Assembly (NCBI GenBank): GCA_964428225.1
Contig: CAYRXS010000002.1
Span: 1-64,000 of the forward strand
Source of the DNA: JBFMCU01 sp964428225
Lineage (GTDB): Bacteria; Planctomycetota; UBA1135; GCA-002686595
Direction: 5' to 3'
DNA length: 64,000 bases
The notes under the pieces: generated by a model
Seen by the model: the letters and a program-made list of their open reading frames with translations, nothing else
What the model was told of the DNA's origin: nothing
Database searches by the model: none
Shown here: one piece after another, positions 52,543 through 61,135 of the stretch
Layout of the letters: every line of letters begins with the position of its first letter
How positions within the stretch are numbered: position 1 is the stretch's first letter
Translations under genes and position numbers: made by a program

Positions 52543-54198
52543 GTGAACCGATTGGCCCTCCTGCTCCTCGTCTGCATCCTGACCGGCTGTCCTCCCGCTG
52601 ATGAACCGGTGGAGGAGCGCGGCGCTCTGCACTTCACCGACGTCACCGCGGAAAGCGGCATCGACATGACGGTGACGAGCGGTCGGAATCCCCCCACGAT
52701 GCTGATCGAGGTGAAGGGAACCGGCCTGGCCATCCTCGACTTCGACAACGACGGCGATCCGGACGTCTTCGTCCCCAACGGAGCCACGCTCGACAGCCCC
52801 ACGAAGGGACCCGGCTGCCGGCTCTACGAGAACCAGGGAGGGATGCGCTTCGAGGACGTCACGGAGGGGGCCGGCCTCACCTTCGACGGCTGGGCTTACG
52901 GCTGCGCGGTGGGCGACTACGACAACGACGGCTTCGATGACGTCTACGTGGCCTGCTACGGCAAGAACGCCCTGCTCCGGAACACCGGCCAGGGGGGATT
53001 CGTGGACGTCAGCGTCGAGGCGGGAGTGGAAGGCGACGCCTGGAGCTCCGGCCCCTCGTTCGGCGACATCGATGGCGACGGGGACCTGGACCTGTACGTC
53101 GCCAACTACGTGGTGCTCGACGCGGCGGGGCCGCGTCACCAGGCCAGCTTCCTGGGCGTTCAGGTCCTCGCGGGCCCCATGGGATTGCCCCCGACGCCGG
53201 ACATGCTCTACGAGAACCGCGGCGATGGCACGTTCGAGGACGTCAGCGAGTCGTCCGGCATTCGCAAGGCCGCACCCTCCTGGGGTCTAGGCTCGGTCAT
53301 CCTCGACTTCAACGGCGATCACGTGAACGACATCTACGTCGGCAACGACTCGCGGGCGAGCTATCTGTTCCGCGGTCTCGGCGGAGGCAAGTTCGTCGAG
53401 GTGGGCGCGATGAGCGGAATCGCGTACAGCGAGGAGGGGGCGCCCCAGGCCACGATGGGCATCGCCATCGGGGACGTGAGCGGCAACGGGATGCCGGACG
53501 TGTTCACCACGAACTTCATGTACGACACGAACACGTTGCACGTGAACCTCGGCGACCTGATCTTCGAGGATCGCACGAGCACCTACGGTCTGCAGATCGA
53601 CGGCCGACCCTTCCTCTCCTGGGCGACCTGCTTGTACGACTTCGATCACGACGCGGACGAGGACCTGGTGTTCTTCAACGGGCACATCTATCCGGAGGAC
53701 GTCTGCGCCGCCAACGGCTGGAGGTATCGACAGGCCCCCGTGCTCTACGAGCGCGACGGCGACCGATTCCGCCGCCTCCAGCCCGCGACGGCGGGCGCGT
53801 GGCTCGGCGACGAGCACCTGGACCGCAGCACCAGCTTCGGGGACCTGGACGGAGACGGCGACGTCGACATGGTCGTGTGCGGCAAGAGCCAGCCGATCCG
53901 CGTGCTCCGCAACGACCGGGACGGCGGCGACTGGTTGATCGTGGCTCTGAAGGACACCCGCCCCGGCCACGACCACCGCGGCATCGGCTCGAAGATCGCG
54001 GCGAAGACCGCCTCGGGAACCCAGACCCGCTGGCTCGCGAGCGGCGTGAGCTTCATGGCCGCCAACCAGTACATCGCCCACTTCGGCTTCGCCCCCGGCA
54101 CCACCTCCGTGGACGTGACCGTGACCTGGCCGGACGGCCACGTACAGAGCGTCGACGCCGTCCCAACCGGGGCGGCTCACACCGTGGAGCGCGACTGA
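52543..54198 (+). CDS. FG-GAP/ASPIC-UnbV lipoprotein
   Basis: 551 residues, GTG start with AAGGAAGG upstream (52529-52536). The lipobox is LTGC at about residues 12-15. FG-GAP/VCBS units follow (ILDFDNDGDPDVFVPNG, VGDYDNDGFDDVYVACYG, GDIDGDGDLDLYVANY, LDFNGDHVNDIYVGN, GDLDGDGDVDMVVCG), forming a calcium-binding propeller. Residues about 480-551 are the ASPIC/UnbV domain (RGIGSKIAAKTASGTQTRWLASG, WPDGHVQSVDAV). ASPIC/UnbV proteins are large families of unknown biochemical role. Coupled to the TPR lipoprotein gene. Confidence 0.9.
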   Translation: MNRLALLLLVCILTGCPPADEPVEERGALHFTDVTAESGIDMTVTSGRNPPTMLIEVKGTGLAILDFDNDGDPDVFVPNGATLDSPTKGPGCRLYENQGGMRFEDVTEGAGLTFDGWAYGCAVGDYDNDGFDDVYVACYGKNALLRNTGQGGFVDVSVEAGVEGDAWSSGPSFGDIDGDGDLDLYVANYVVLDAAGPRHQASFLGVQVLAGPMGLPPTPDMLYENRGDGTFEDVSESSGIRKAAPSWGLGSVILDFNGDHVNDIYVGNDSRASYLFRGLGGGKFVEVGAMSGIAYSEEGAPQATMGIAIGDVSGNGMPDVFTTNFMYDTNTLHVNLGDLIFEDRTSTYGLQIDGRPFLSWATCLYDFDHDADEDLVFFNGHIYPEDVCAANGWRYRQAPVLYERDGDRFRRLQPATAGAWLGDEHLDRSTSFGDLDGDGDVDMVVCGKSQPIRVLRNDRDGGDWLIVALKDTRPGHDHRGIGSKIAAKTASGTQTRWLASGVSFMAANQYIAHFGFAPGTTSVDVTVTWPDGHVQSVDAVPTGAAHTVERD

Positions 54199-54241
54199 TC
54201 CGGGCTCGCTACCGCGATCCGCGCGCGGTCGTGGAGGTCGA

Positions 54242-56902
54242 TCACTCGGGCAGGGCGAAGCGGTGCAGCGTTCGCTCACCGTCGAAGAGCCACAGCTCCC
54301 TCGTCCGCGTAGGCAGGAGGGGCTGCCAGTGGCTGGCCTGCTCGTCGAGCGGTGCGGGGAGGGTGAGCCGTTGCAGCGTCCCATCCGCCGCGTCCAGGAC
54401 CAGAACTCCCTCGTAGGAATTCGTGACGATCCACTCGCCGTCGTAGGCGAGCTGAACGATGTCGCGCACCTTGCTGGGCAGCGCAAAGCCGCGGAGGGCT
54501 TCTCCGTCCCGGTCGTAGAGGTGCACGCTCGGAGGCCACCTCACCCCCTGGCGCTCGGGACCGGCGGTGAAGATCACGAACGAGCCGTCGGCGGCGACGG
54601 CGGCCTCCTTGGGACTCTGGAGCCACGCTCCGCCGGGGCGTCGGTCGATGGTGCGGGTCCTCTTACCTTCTCCGTCGACGAGGAAGGCGGTTTCGTAGCC
54701 GACGACGAGATAGCCCTCGTCAGGGCGACGCGCGTGGCAGCGTTCCCTCACGACGTCCAGGCCGAACCTCATCGTGCCGAGGCGCTTCCCCTCCGCGGAG
54801 AACCGGACGTAACGAGGAGGCCCAATGAACGAGCCGTCCGGATTCCCATCGCTGAGCACCACCCGTCCCTCGGGATCGACCGTCAAGGAGGCGTCAACCC
54901 AAGAGAGGCGCTGGGAGAAATCCTCTGGATCGGGCTCGCAGCGGTGGACGAAGGTCCCGTCGGCGCGGAAGACGTGCACTGCCCCCGTGCGCTCTCCCGC
55001 CGCGTAAACCCGATCGCTCGGCCCCAGGGCGAGGGCTACGATCTCCCCCAGACGGTGCAGGCCGGGGGGATCACCGAGGATCCGATCCACGACTCCCTCC
55101 TCGTCGAGCCGCAGCAGGGCGTAGCGGTCGGAAACCCACAGCCGACCTTCTCCGTCGACGCGCGGACTGCTCCAGAAGGAGAACTGCCGGCCGTCGGGGA
55201 ATTTCGGCACGAAGGAGCCGCGCACAGATCCGTCCGCGCGCAGGCGCAGGATTGTCGACGAGGAATCAACCACCATGACGCCACCGTCCTGATCCGCGGC
55301 CACCCTCCCCAGGTTCCCAGGCTTCCTACCCCAAACCTCCTCGAGGAGGATCACATTTCCGAGGCCTCCGTCCGCCTCCAGGAAGCGAATGCTCGGCGGA
55401 TGGTTCACCAGCATGACGAACCTGCCATCCGTCAACCGCGTCCAACCTTCGATCTTCCCCCGATGGCAACCCAAATCCTCGACTACTCGCCGCAAGCTCC
55501 CGTCGGATGCGTACAAGCGAAGGTCGCCGGCGAGTACGGCGAAGCCACCGTCGCCGAAGCTCTCCAGCCCCGAGACCCACTTTCCGGACAACACACACCG
55601 CCGCTCGGCAATGCCCGTCTCCTTCTCGATTGCCCAGACCTCGGCCCGATAGGTGGGGGGGAGGCTCCTATTCAGCAGCAAGTAGCAGCCGCGGCCGTCC
55701 CAAACCGTCCGGTACCAGTTACCGCGCTCTTCCGAAACGTCTTCGAGGGGGTACTCGACAATCGAGGATCCTTCCTGGTCGATCACCTTCAGGGTGACCG
55801 GAGCTCTGTACAGGGCGCTGGAGACGAAGGCCAAGTGTCCGTCCTCATCGAAGCTCGGGCGGCCCGGGTAGCGGACAGCGGATGCCGGGGGTTCGTCGGG
55901 AACGAGGTCGAACGACCCGAGGTGCCGGGCGGCGACGTCCTGGATGCCCTTCATCCGCTCGACCGCCGGCTCGCGGGCCGGTGTCTCGTACGGCCCTCGT
56001 TCCACCTCGACCACCATCCACGAGTCGTCCTCGGCGCGGCGCACGGCGTACGTGACGACCTTCTCGTCCGCGTAGTGCCGCACGGAGAATCGTCCGGCGC
56101 CTACGTCGACAATCGTTCCCGTCCACAGGAACGATTGCATCTCCTCGTATTCCAGGCCGGAGTAGTCGTCGGGTAGATCCTCGTTCCACACGCATCGGCC
56201 ATCGAGGTGAAGGAGCCCGTATCGCGTTCCCTCGGAATGGGGGCCAGTCTTGCCACGTGTCCAGCTGTGCCACTGGACGAGGACGAGGGGAGTTGCGTCG
56301 ACCACACGGGCCGCCATCATCCGCTGGAGGGGATCCGCCGACTCCTGACGATCCCGAGGTCGACAGGAGAGGACGAGCTTGCCCTCGCGTAGGTCGAAGA
56401 CCCTCCATTCCTCGCTCGCCCGGTTGTGGTCGGGATCCGCGATCCGGACGAGAGCCCGCTTCGCCGCCGGAACGTGCAGAAGGTCGAGGGCGCACGGATC
56501 CGGGTCAGTGTGGAAGTGCCGACTGAGCTTCCTCGGCAGCCGCTCCACGAACGAGAGCTCGCCTTCCCACGAGAGCTTGGCCGTGAAGAAGCTGCCTCGA
56601 TTCGATTCCCTTCCCCACGTGTATCCGTAGCCGACCGAATCCCCTCCGTCGGTGACGATCGCCTTCTCGAACGTCACCTTGTGCGTCCGGGACCAGCGCG
56701 TCTCCCCTTCGTAGCTCAGCGTGTAGGTGGCCTTCCCGGCTCCAGTGGGGGCGCTGGGGTTCACATACAGACTCCAGCTACCGGACGGGGACGTGTAGCT
56801 GCGCGGATCGAGGGCGCGCTGGGGGGCGAAGCTCCCGAGGGCGGGAAGGGCCGAGAGCGTCAGGATCGGCAAGACCGCGGCGAGCCGGAGGGCGTGGCGC
56901 AT
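54242..56902 (-). CDS. Large exported propeller-like protein, unknown family
   Basis: 886 residues with a signal peptide (about 1-22, ending ALGSF). Residues about 25-330 are a beta-rich first half. The second half (about 330-886) has irregular NHL/WD-like blades, for example GRLWVSDRYALLRLDEEGVV, DRVYAAGERTGAVHVFRADGTFV and EWIVTNSYEGVLVLDAADGTL. No catalytic motif or haem site is visible. It ends head-to-head with the ASPIC/UnbV gene (43-bp gap). I do not recognise the family; a sensor or binding protein at the surface is the most I can suggest. Confidence 0.72.
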   Translation of the reverse strand: MRHALRLAAVLPILTLSALPALGSFAPQRALDPRSYTSPSGSWSLYVNPSAPTGAGKATYTLSYEGETRWSRTHKVTFEKAIVTDGGDSVGYGYTWGRESNRGSFFTAKLSWEGELSFVERLPRKLSRHFHTDPDPCALDLLHVPAAKRALVRIADPDHNRASEEWRVFDLREGKLVLSCRPRDRQESADPLQRMMAARVVDATPLVLVQWHSWTRGKTGPHSEGTRYGLLHLDGRCVWNEDLPDDYSGLEYEEMQSFLWTGTIVDVGAGRFSVRHYADEKVVTYAVRRAEDDSWMVVEVERGPYETPAREPAVERMKGIQDVAARHLGSFDLVPDEPPASAVRYPGRPSFDEDGHLAFVSSALYRAPVTLKVIDQEGSSIVEYPLEDVSEERGNWYRTVWDGRGCYLLLNRSLPPTYRAEVWAIEKETGIAERRCVLSGKWVSGLESFGDGGFAVLAGDLRLYASDGSLRRVVEDLGCHRGKIEGWTRLTDGRFVMLVNHPPSIRFLEADGGLGNVILLEEVWGRKPGNLGRVAADQDGGVMVVDSSSTILRLRADGSVRGSFVPKFPDGRQFSFWSSPRVDGEGRLWVSDRYALLRLDEEGVVDRILGDPPGLHRLGEIVALALGPSDRVYAAGERTGAVHVFRADGTFVHRCEPDPEDFSQRLSWVDASLTVDPEGRVVLSDGNPDGSFIGPPRYVRFSAEGKRLGTMRFGLDVVRERCHARRPDEGYLVVGYETAFLVDGEGKRTRTIDRRPGGAWLQSPKEAAVAADGSFVIFTAGPERQGVRWPPSVHLYDRDGEALRGFALPSKVRDIVQLAYDGEWIVTNSYEGVLVLDAADGTLQRLTLPAPLDEQASHWQPLLPTRTRELWLFDGERTLHRFALPE

Positions 56903-57049
56903 GGGAGGTGGTCCTGTTCGGGGCGGGGGCAGCACGCAGGCTGCAAATGGCGCTCCAGCCATCGGTGGCCCGCCGGTGGTGATGTCCATCCCCCGGAGCA
57001 TGGCACCGCGTTTCCGCTCAGTGACGAATCCTGACCCGTGCGGAATCCG

Positions 57050-59443
57050 CTACCTCACGCTCCACTCATGGATACCGGCGGAGAATCCCCCGGGGAGCTG
57101 GACCTCGAGGCGCAGGCCCTTGGTGGTGACCGCGTCGAAGGTCGTCACGTTGTACGCGTCGATCTCGACTCCGTAGCCGCTGGCGCCGGTGACCGGCTGC
57201 CACTCCTCGCCGTCTCGGCGGAAGAGCTCCCAGGACACGGGTAGGCGACACTGGCCGCGGCCCGTGTCGTCGAACCAGTAGATCGACACGGACGAGACGG
57301 TCTCCGCCTTCGCGAAGTCGTACTGCACCCACTCCTTCGTTCCCTTGCGCGGCCACCAGTGGAAGAAGGGGTAGGTGTGGTCGCCGGAGCTCTTCGGCTC
57401 GAGCTGGGAGGTCAGGGCGCTGACCGGCCCGCCGCCGGACACCGTCACCGTGCTCGTGTGGGCGATGGTGGGGGCGGGGCCCGGGCTGGTGGCGGACAGG
57501 GCGCGGGCCAGCCACACCGTCATCGCGCCTCGCTCGCGATGAGCCCAGGCGTAGTAGGGGATCAGGGTGAGCTCGCGGCGCTCCAGGCGCGGGGAATTGC
57601 CTTCGACGCCGCGGGAGGCGCCGAGGGCGTCGAACGTGATCACGGTGATCCCGCCGAGCAGGTCGGCCCGATGCTCGGCGCGGAGCTCGGCGGCGCCCGG
57701 CACCAGACGGTCGAGCACCCCGCCGCCCGGATTGTCGACCGCCTCCGCGCAGTAGACGAGCGGCCCGCGCTCGATCGCCACCATGTCGACGTTCGCCTCG
57801 ACCTCCTCGTGGCAGAGCACGCGCCGGACGGGCATCGGGAGGTGCAGGCGGATCACGTCGCCGTCCTGCCACTCGCGCGTCAGGCGGGCGAAGCCGCTCT
57901 CCGGCGTGACCTCCACCGCCTCGCCGTTCACGCTCAGGGTCGAACCCTCGGAGCACGGCTTCGCGTAACGGTACAGGTCGCTCGGCACCGGCCGATTGCG
58001 CGCCCAGCCGGGAATGCGCACGAGGATCGAGAAGGTGCGTCCCGCCTCCGCGGGGTGCACGGTGAGCGCGACGTCGCCCTGCCACGGGTACTCCGTCTCC
58101 TGCTCCACCCGCACGACGCCGCCCTCGAGGGCGATCTCGGCCGTCCCTCCGACGAAAAGGTTCACGTAGAGCTCGTCGCCGCGGTGGGCGTAGGCGTAGC
58201 CCGGGATCGAGGGGACGAACCGGCACACGTTGCTCGGGCAGCACGCGCACCCGAACCACGGCGAACGCGCTCCGCCGAGGGACGAGAGCGGATTCGGATA
58301 GAAGAACGTGTTCCCTTCCAGCGCCACGCCCGACAGGAAACCGTTGTAGATCACCCGCTCCAGGACATCGACGTACTTCGCGTCTCCGTGCCGGAGGAAC
58401 ATGCGGTGGTTCCACATGGCGTTGGCGATCGCGGCGCAGGTCTCGGCATAGGCGGTGCGGTTCGGGAGGTCGTAGCCCTCTCCAAAGCCCTCGATTCCCC
58501 CCGCGGCGCCGATGCCGCCGGTGAGGTACATCTTCCTGCCGACGACGTCGTTCCAGATGCGATCGATGGCCGTCACGTAGTCCGGATCCGCGGTCAACGC
58601 GGCGATGTCGGCCATTCCGGAGTACAGGTAAGCGGCGCGCACCGAGTGGCCGACGGCCCCCTCTTGCTCGACCACGGGCACGTGATCCTGGCTGTACTGC
58701 CCATAGAGGTGCCGACCCACCTCGCGACCACGGGCGTCGAGGAAGAACTTCGCCATCTCCAGGTACTTCCGATCCCCGGTCGTGCGGTAGAGCTTGCCGA
58801 GCCCGATCTCGATCTCCTGGTGACCGGGCGGCCAGGGCAGCTTCCCGGGGCCGAATACACTGCAGATCAGATCCGCGTTCTTGATCGCCACGTCGAGCAG
58901 CGATCGCTTGTCCGTGGCCATGTAGTGGGCAACGGCGGCCTCGTACATGTGCCCGACGTTGTAGAGCTCGTGACCATGGTCGATGTTCGACCAGCGCTCC
59001 GGGCCTCCCGGCGGCATGTTGTCGGGCGACGACAGGGTCCGCGAGGTGTAGAGGTACCCGTCGTCCTCCTGGGCGGCCGCGATCTTGGCGATCAGGTCGT
59101 CGAGGTACGCGTCGAGCTCCGGATCTGGCGCGAGGGAGAGGGCGTATGCCGCCCCCTCGATCACCTTGAACACGTCCGAGTCGTTGAAGTAGATCCCCTC
59201 GAACTCGCCCTCCATGAGCCCGCCGGCCTTGGCGAAGTTGTCGATGCGGCCCGTCTCCTCGCACTTCTCGAAGGCGTAGGGAATGGTGACCGAGCGATTC
59301 GTCTCCATGCGCGGCGCCCAGAACGCATCCGCGAAGTGGACGTCGGTGAAGGGCACCGCCTGGATCGGGTAGTCCTCGCGGACCTGGGCGCTCGCGGGAG
59401 CGGAGAAGGCGATGAGGACGGCGAGAGCGGAGAGTCCCTTCAT
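57050..59443 (-). CDS. GH127 beta-L-arabinofuranosidase with C-terminal F5/8C-like domain
   Basis: 797 residues, exported (signal peptide 1-20, ending ASAQ). The glycoside hydrolase family 127 (DUF1680) core has its zinc-thiolate centre complete: Glu334 and Cys336 (AETCAAIANAMWNHRM) with Cys401 and Cys402 (FGCACCPSN). Cys402 corresponds to the nucleophile Cys of the Bifidobacterium enzyme HypBA1. Other hallmarks are DSDVFKVIEGAAYAL, GQYSQDHVPV and GGIGAAGGIEGFGEGYDLPN. Residues about 660-797 form an F5/8C-like lectin domain (WVQYDFAKAETVSSVSIYWFDD). The enzyme releases L-arabinofuranose from plant or algal glycans. Its ATG overlaps the stop of the upstream isomerase-fold gene as ATGA. Confidence 0.95.
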   Translation of the reverse strand: MKGLSALAVLIAFSAPASAQVREDYPIQAVPFTDVHFADAFWAPRMETNRSVTIPYAFEKCEETGRIDNFAKAGGLMEGEFEGIYFNDSDVFKVIEGAAYALSLAPDPELDAYLDDLIAKIAAAQEDDGYLYTSRTLSSPDNMPPGGPERWSNIDHGHELYNVGHMYEAAVAHYMATDKRSLLDVAIKNADLICSVFGPGKLPWPPGHQEIEIGLGKLYRTTGDRKYLEMAKFFLDARGREVGRHLYGQYSQDHVPVVEQEGAVGHSVRAAYLYSGMADIAALTADPDYVTAIDRIWNDVVGRKMYLTGGIGAAGGIEGFGEGYDLPNRTAYAETCAAIANAMWNHRMFLRHGDAKYVDVLERVIYNGFLSGVALEGNTFFYPNPLSSLGGARSPWFGCACCPSNVCRFVPSIPGYAYAHRGDELYVNLFVGGTAEIALEGGVVRVEQETEYPWQGDVALTVHPAEAGRTFSILVRIPGWARNRPVPSDLYRYAKPCSEGSTLSVNGEAVEVTPESGFARLTREWQDGDVIRLHLPMPVRRVLCHEEVEANVDMVAIERGPLVYCAEAVDNPGGGVLDRLVPGAAELRAEHRADLLGGITVITFDALGASRGVEGNSPRLERRELTLIPYYAWAHRERGAMTVWLARALSATSPGPAPTIAHTSTVTVSGGGPVSALTSQLEPKSSGDHTYPFFHWWPRKGTKEWVQYDFAKAETVSSVSIYWFDDTGRGQCRLPVSWELFRRDGEEWQPVTGASGYGVEIDAYNVTTFDAVTTKGLRLEVQLPGGFSAGIHEWSVR

Positions 59444-60927
59444 CAGACGATGGTGGCTTTCATGTCCAGGAGCTGAGCGAAGTTCTCGAGCTCGCGGCGG
59501 TAGTCGCCGTAGAAGAAGAGCTGGTGGAAGCCGGGGAAGGTGAGCACGTTCTGGTCGCCGTCGAACTTCGCTTTGACGGAGACGACGCAGCCGCCGGCGG
59601 GGGGGATGCTCATGTTCTCGGTCACGTTGCCGACGGAGATCAGGAGCTCGGTCTTTCGTTCCGCCTTCTCGTCGCCGGGAAGGACGTCGAGGCAGGTGAT
59701 GCGCTCGCCGACCCGCCAGATCGTGCGGGGCACGGCGTCACGGTTGCCGTGGTGGTGGATCAGGTCGTAGGGCTCCGCGGGCTGATCGAAGCCGTTCAGG
59801 CGTGTCGGGGACGAGCAGTGCGCGCCGATGAGGCAGTCGTCGGAGGTGTCCGCCACGGGATCCTGCTGGAAGCCGGGGCGATCGAAGAGGTGCTGCACGA
59901 GCATGTGCGACGCGACGGCTCCGGAATCCGCCTCGCACGCGGCGGGGATGCCGTCGTCGTTCATCCGCGACCAGGCGATGCACGGCAGGCTCACCTCGGT
60001 CTTCCCCAGCGCGCCGAGGCAGTCCATGGTGATCGCGTCGCCGTCCTCGCGCTCGAGGATGGAGCACGCCACGAAGTAGCTCTTGATGCCGTTGAGCACG
60101 TCATCCGCGGTGGCCCCGACTTGCCGCCGCGCCTGGCGGGTGTACGACCTGGCCATGTCGGTCATCTCCTCGGTGACCGCCATCGCTCGGTACTCGTCGA
60201 GGAACTCCTGGGCCGGGACGTGGTGCAGCGTGATGCCGAGATCGGCCATCCTCGAGTCGTAGCGCTTGGCTCCCCTCAGGACGACGCAGCGTGCCCGCTC
60301 GAGCCTCGACCGCACCGCGAGCATCTTCATGCCGTAGGCCGGCTGCCGGAAGTCGTCCGTCGCGTAGATGACGCACCCAGTCTGCTCGGCGAGGCGGATG
60401 GTGTTCGTGGTGAACGAGCTGCCCAACGGCGCGAAGACGATGGTGGAGATCTCGCTCGCCGCGGCCTTGTGCGCGGTCGGCCATGCGTGTTGCTGTCGAT
60501 CGAGCAGGACGACCATCAGCCCGTCCGTTTTGTTCGCCTTCGCGTCCGCGACCCACGCGTCCGCTTCCGCGGGCGAGAAGATAGGCTCCGGGCGCAGGTC
60601 GAGCTCGACGCCGAGGCCGTTGGCGGTCTCTTGCAGCTGCGTCGTATACATGGCGCGCGCGGCCTCGCCGTCGTAGACCGCGCCCGGCCACCACATCCCG
60701 TAGTCCTCCTTCCGGCGCACGAATGCCGCCTTGACGCGAGGCGTGTACTTCGACGCGGGACCGCGCGCCAGTCGGGGCTGCGCGGTGATCGCGCGGCCCC
60801 CTCGCACGGCAGCACAGCTCCCCAGGAACGAGGATGCGACGAGCACGCCCGTCGAGCCGCGCAGGAACGCCCGTCGTGTCAACACACCTCTTTCGTCCGG
60901 CCTTCCGGTGCTCTGCTTCTGCTTCAT
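59443..60927 (-). CDS. Tat-exported L-fucose/L-arabinose isomerase-fold protein
   Basis: 494 residues. A twin-arginine signal is clear: TRRAFLRGSTGVLVASSFLGS at about residues 16-36. The body fits the FucI/AraA isomerase fold: PRVKAAFVRRKEDYG, TDGLMVVLLDRQQHAW, metal-site-like acidic residues in ACEADSGAVASHML, GAHCSSPTRLNG, and C-terminal FPGFHQLFFYGDYRRELENF. Sugar isomerases are normally cytosolic; an exported relative could act as a sugar-binding or periplasmic isomerase (inference). AAGGAGG five bases before ATG supports 60927. Translationally coupled (ATGA) to the GH127 gene, so both handle L-arabinose-type sugars. Confidence 0.85.
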   Translation of the reverse strand: MKQKQSTGRPDERGVLTRRAFLRGSTGVLVASSFLGSCAAVRGGRAITAQPRLARGPASKYTPRVKAAFVRRKEDYGMWWPGAVYDGEAARAMYTTQLQETANGLGVELDLRPEPIFSPAEADAWVADAKANKTDGLMVVLLDRQQHAWPTAHKAAASEISTIVFAPLGSSFTTNTIRLAEQTGCVIYATDDFRQPAYGMKMLAVRSRLERARCVVLRGAKRYDSRMADLGITLHHVPAQEFLDEYRAMAVTEEMTDMARSYTRQARRQVGATADDVLNGIKSYFVACSILEREDGDAITMDCLGALGKTEVSLPCIAWSRMNDDGIPAACEADSGAVASHMLVQHLFDRPGFQQDPVADTSDDCLIGAHCSSPTRLNGFDQPAEPYDLIHHHGNRDAVPRTIWRVGERITCLDVLPGDEKAERKTELLISVGNVTENMSIPPAGGCVVSVKAKFDGDQNVLTFPGFHQLFFYGDYRRELENFAQLLDMKATIV

Positions 60928-61004
60928 GACCGCCTCCTTGGGTGATGCTTCATTCATCCACAGTTGGTCCGTGACGCGCAACCTCCAGTGTGCACCGGAC
61001 CTGC

Positions 61005-61039
61005 GGCGCTCTCAGGGCCTCGCGCCCTCCGTCAGCGCC
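61005..61039 (-). promoter_or_regulatory. Nested hairpin upstream of the isomerase/GH127 operon
   Basis: The outer stem GGCGCT (61005-61010) pairs with AGCGCC (61034-61039). The inner stem AGGGC (61014-61018) pairs with GCCCT (61024-61028) around a five-base loop. It lies 78-112 nt before the ATG at 60927 in the minus direction, and about 97 nt past the stop of the TMTC-like gene. It may be a leader or operator of the arabinose operon or an inefficient terminator; no T-run follows. Confidence 0.35.
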
Positions 61040-61135
61040 GAACCGACCGTAACTCCTTGCCAATGATGAGCTTAGGATCTGGCCACCAACAATGGGCGAC
61101 GGAAGCGCCGTTCCCGCGAACACTTCCACCCACGG

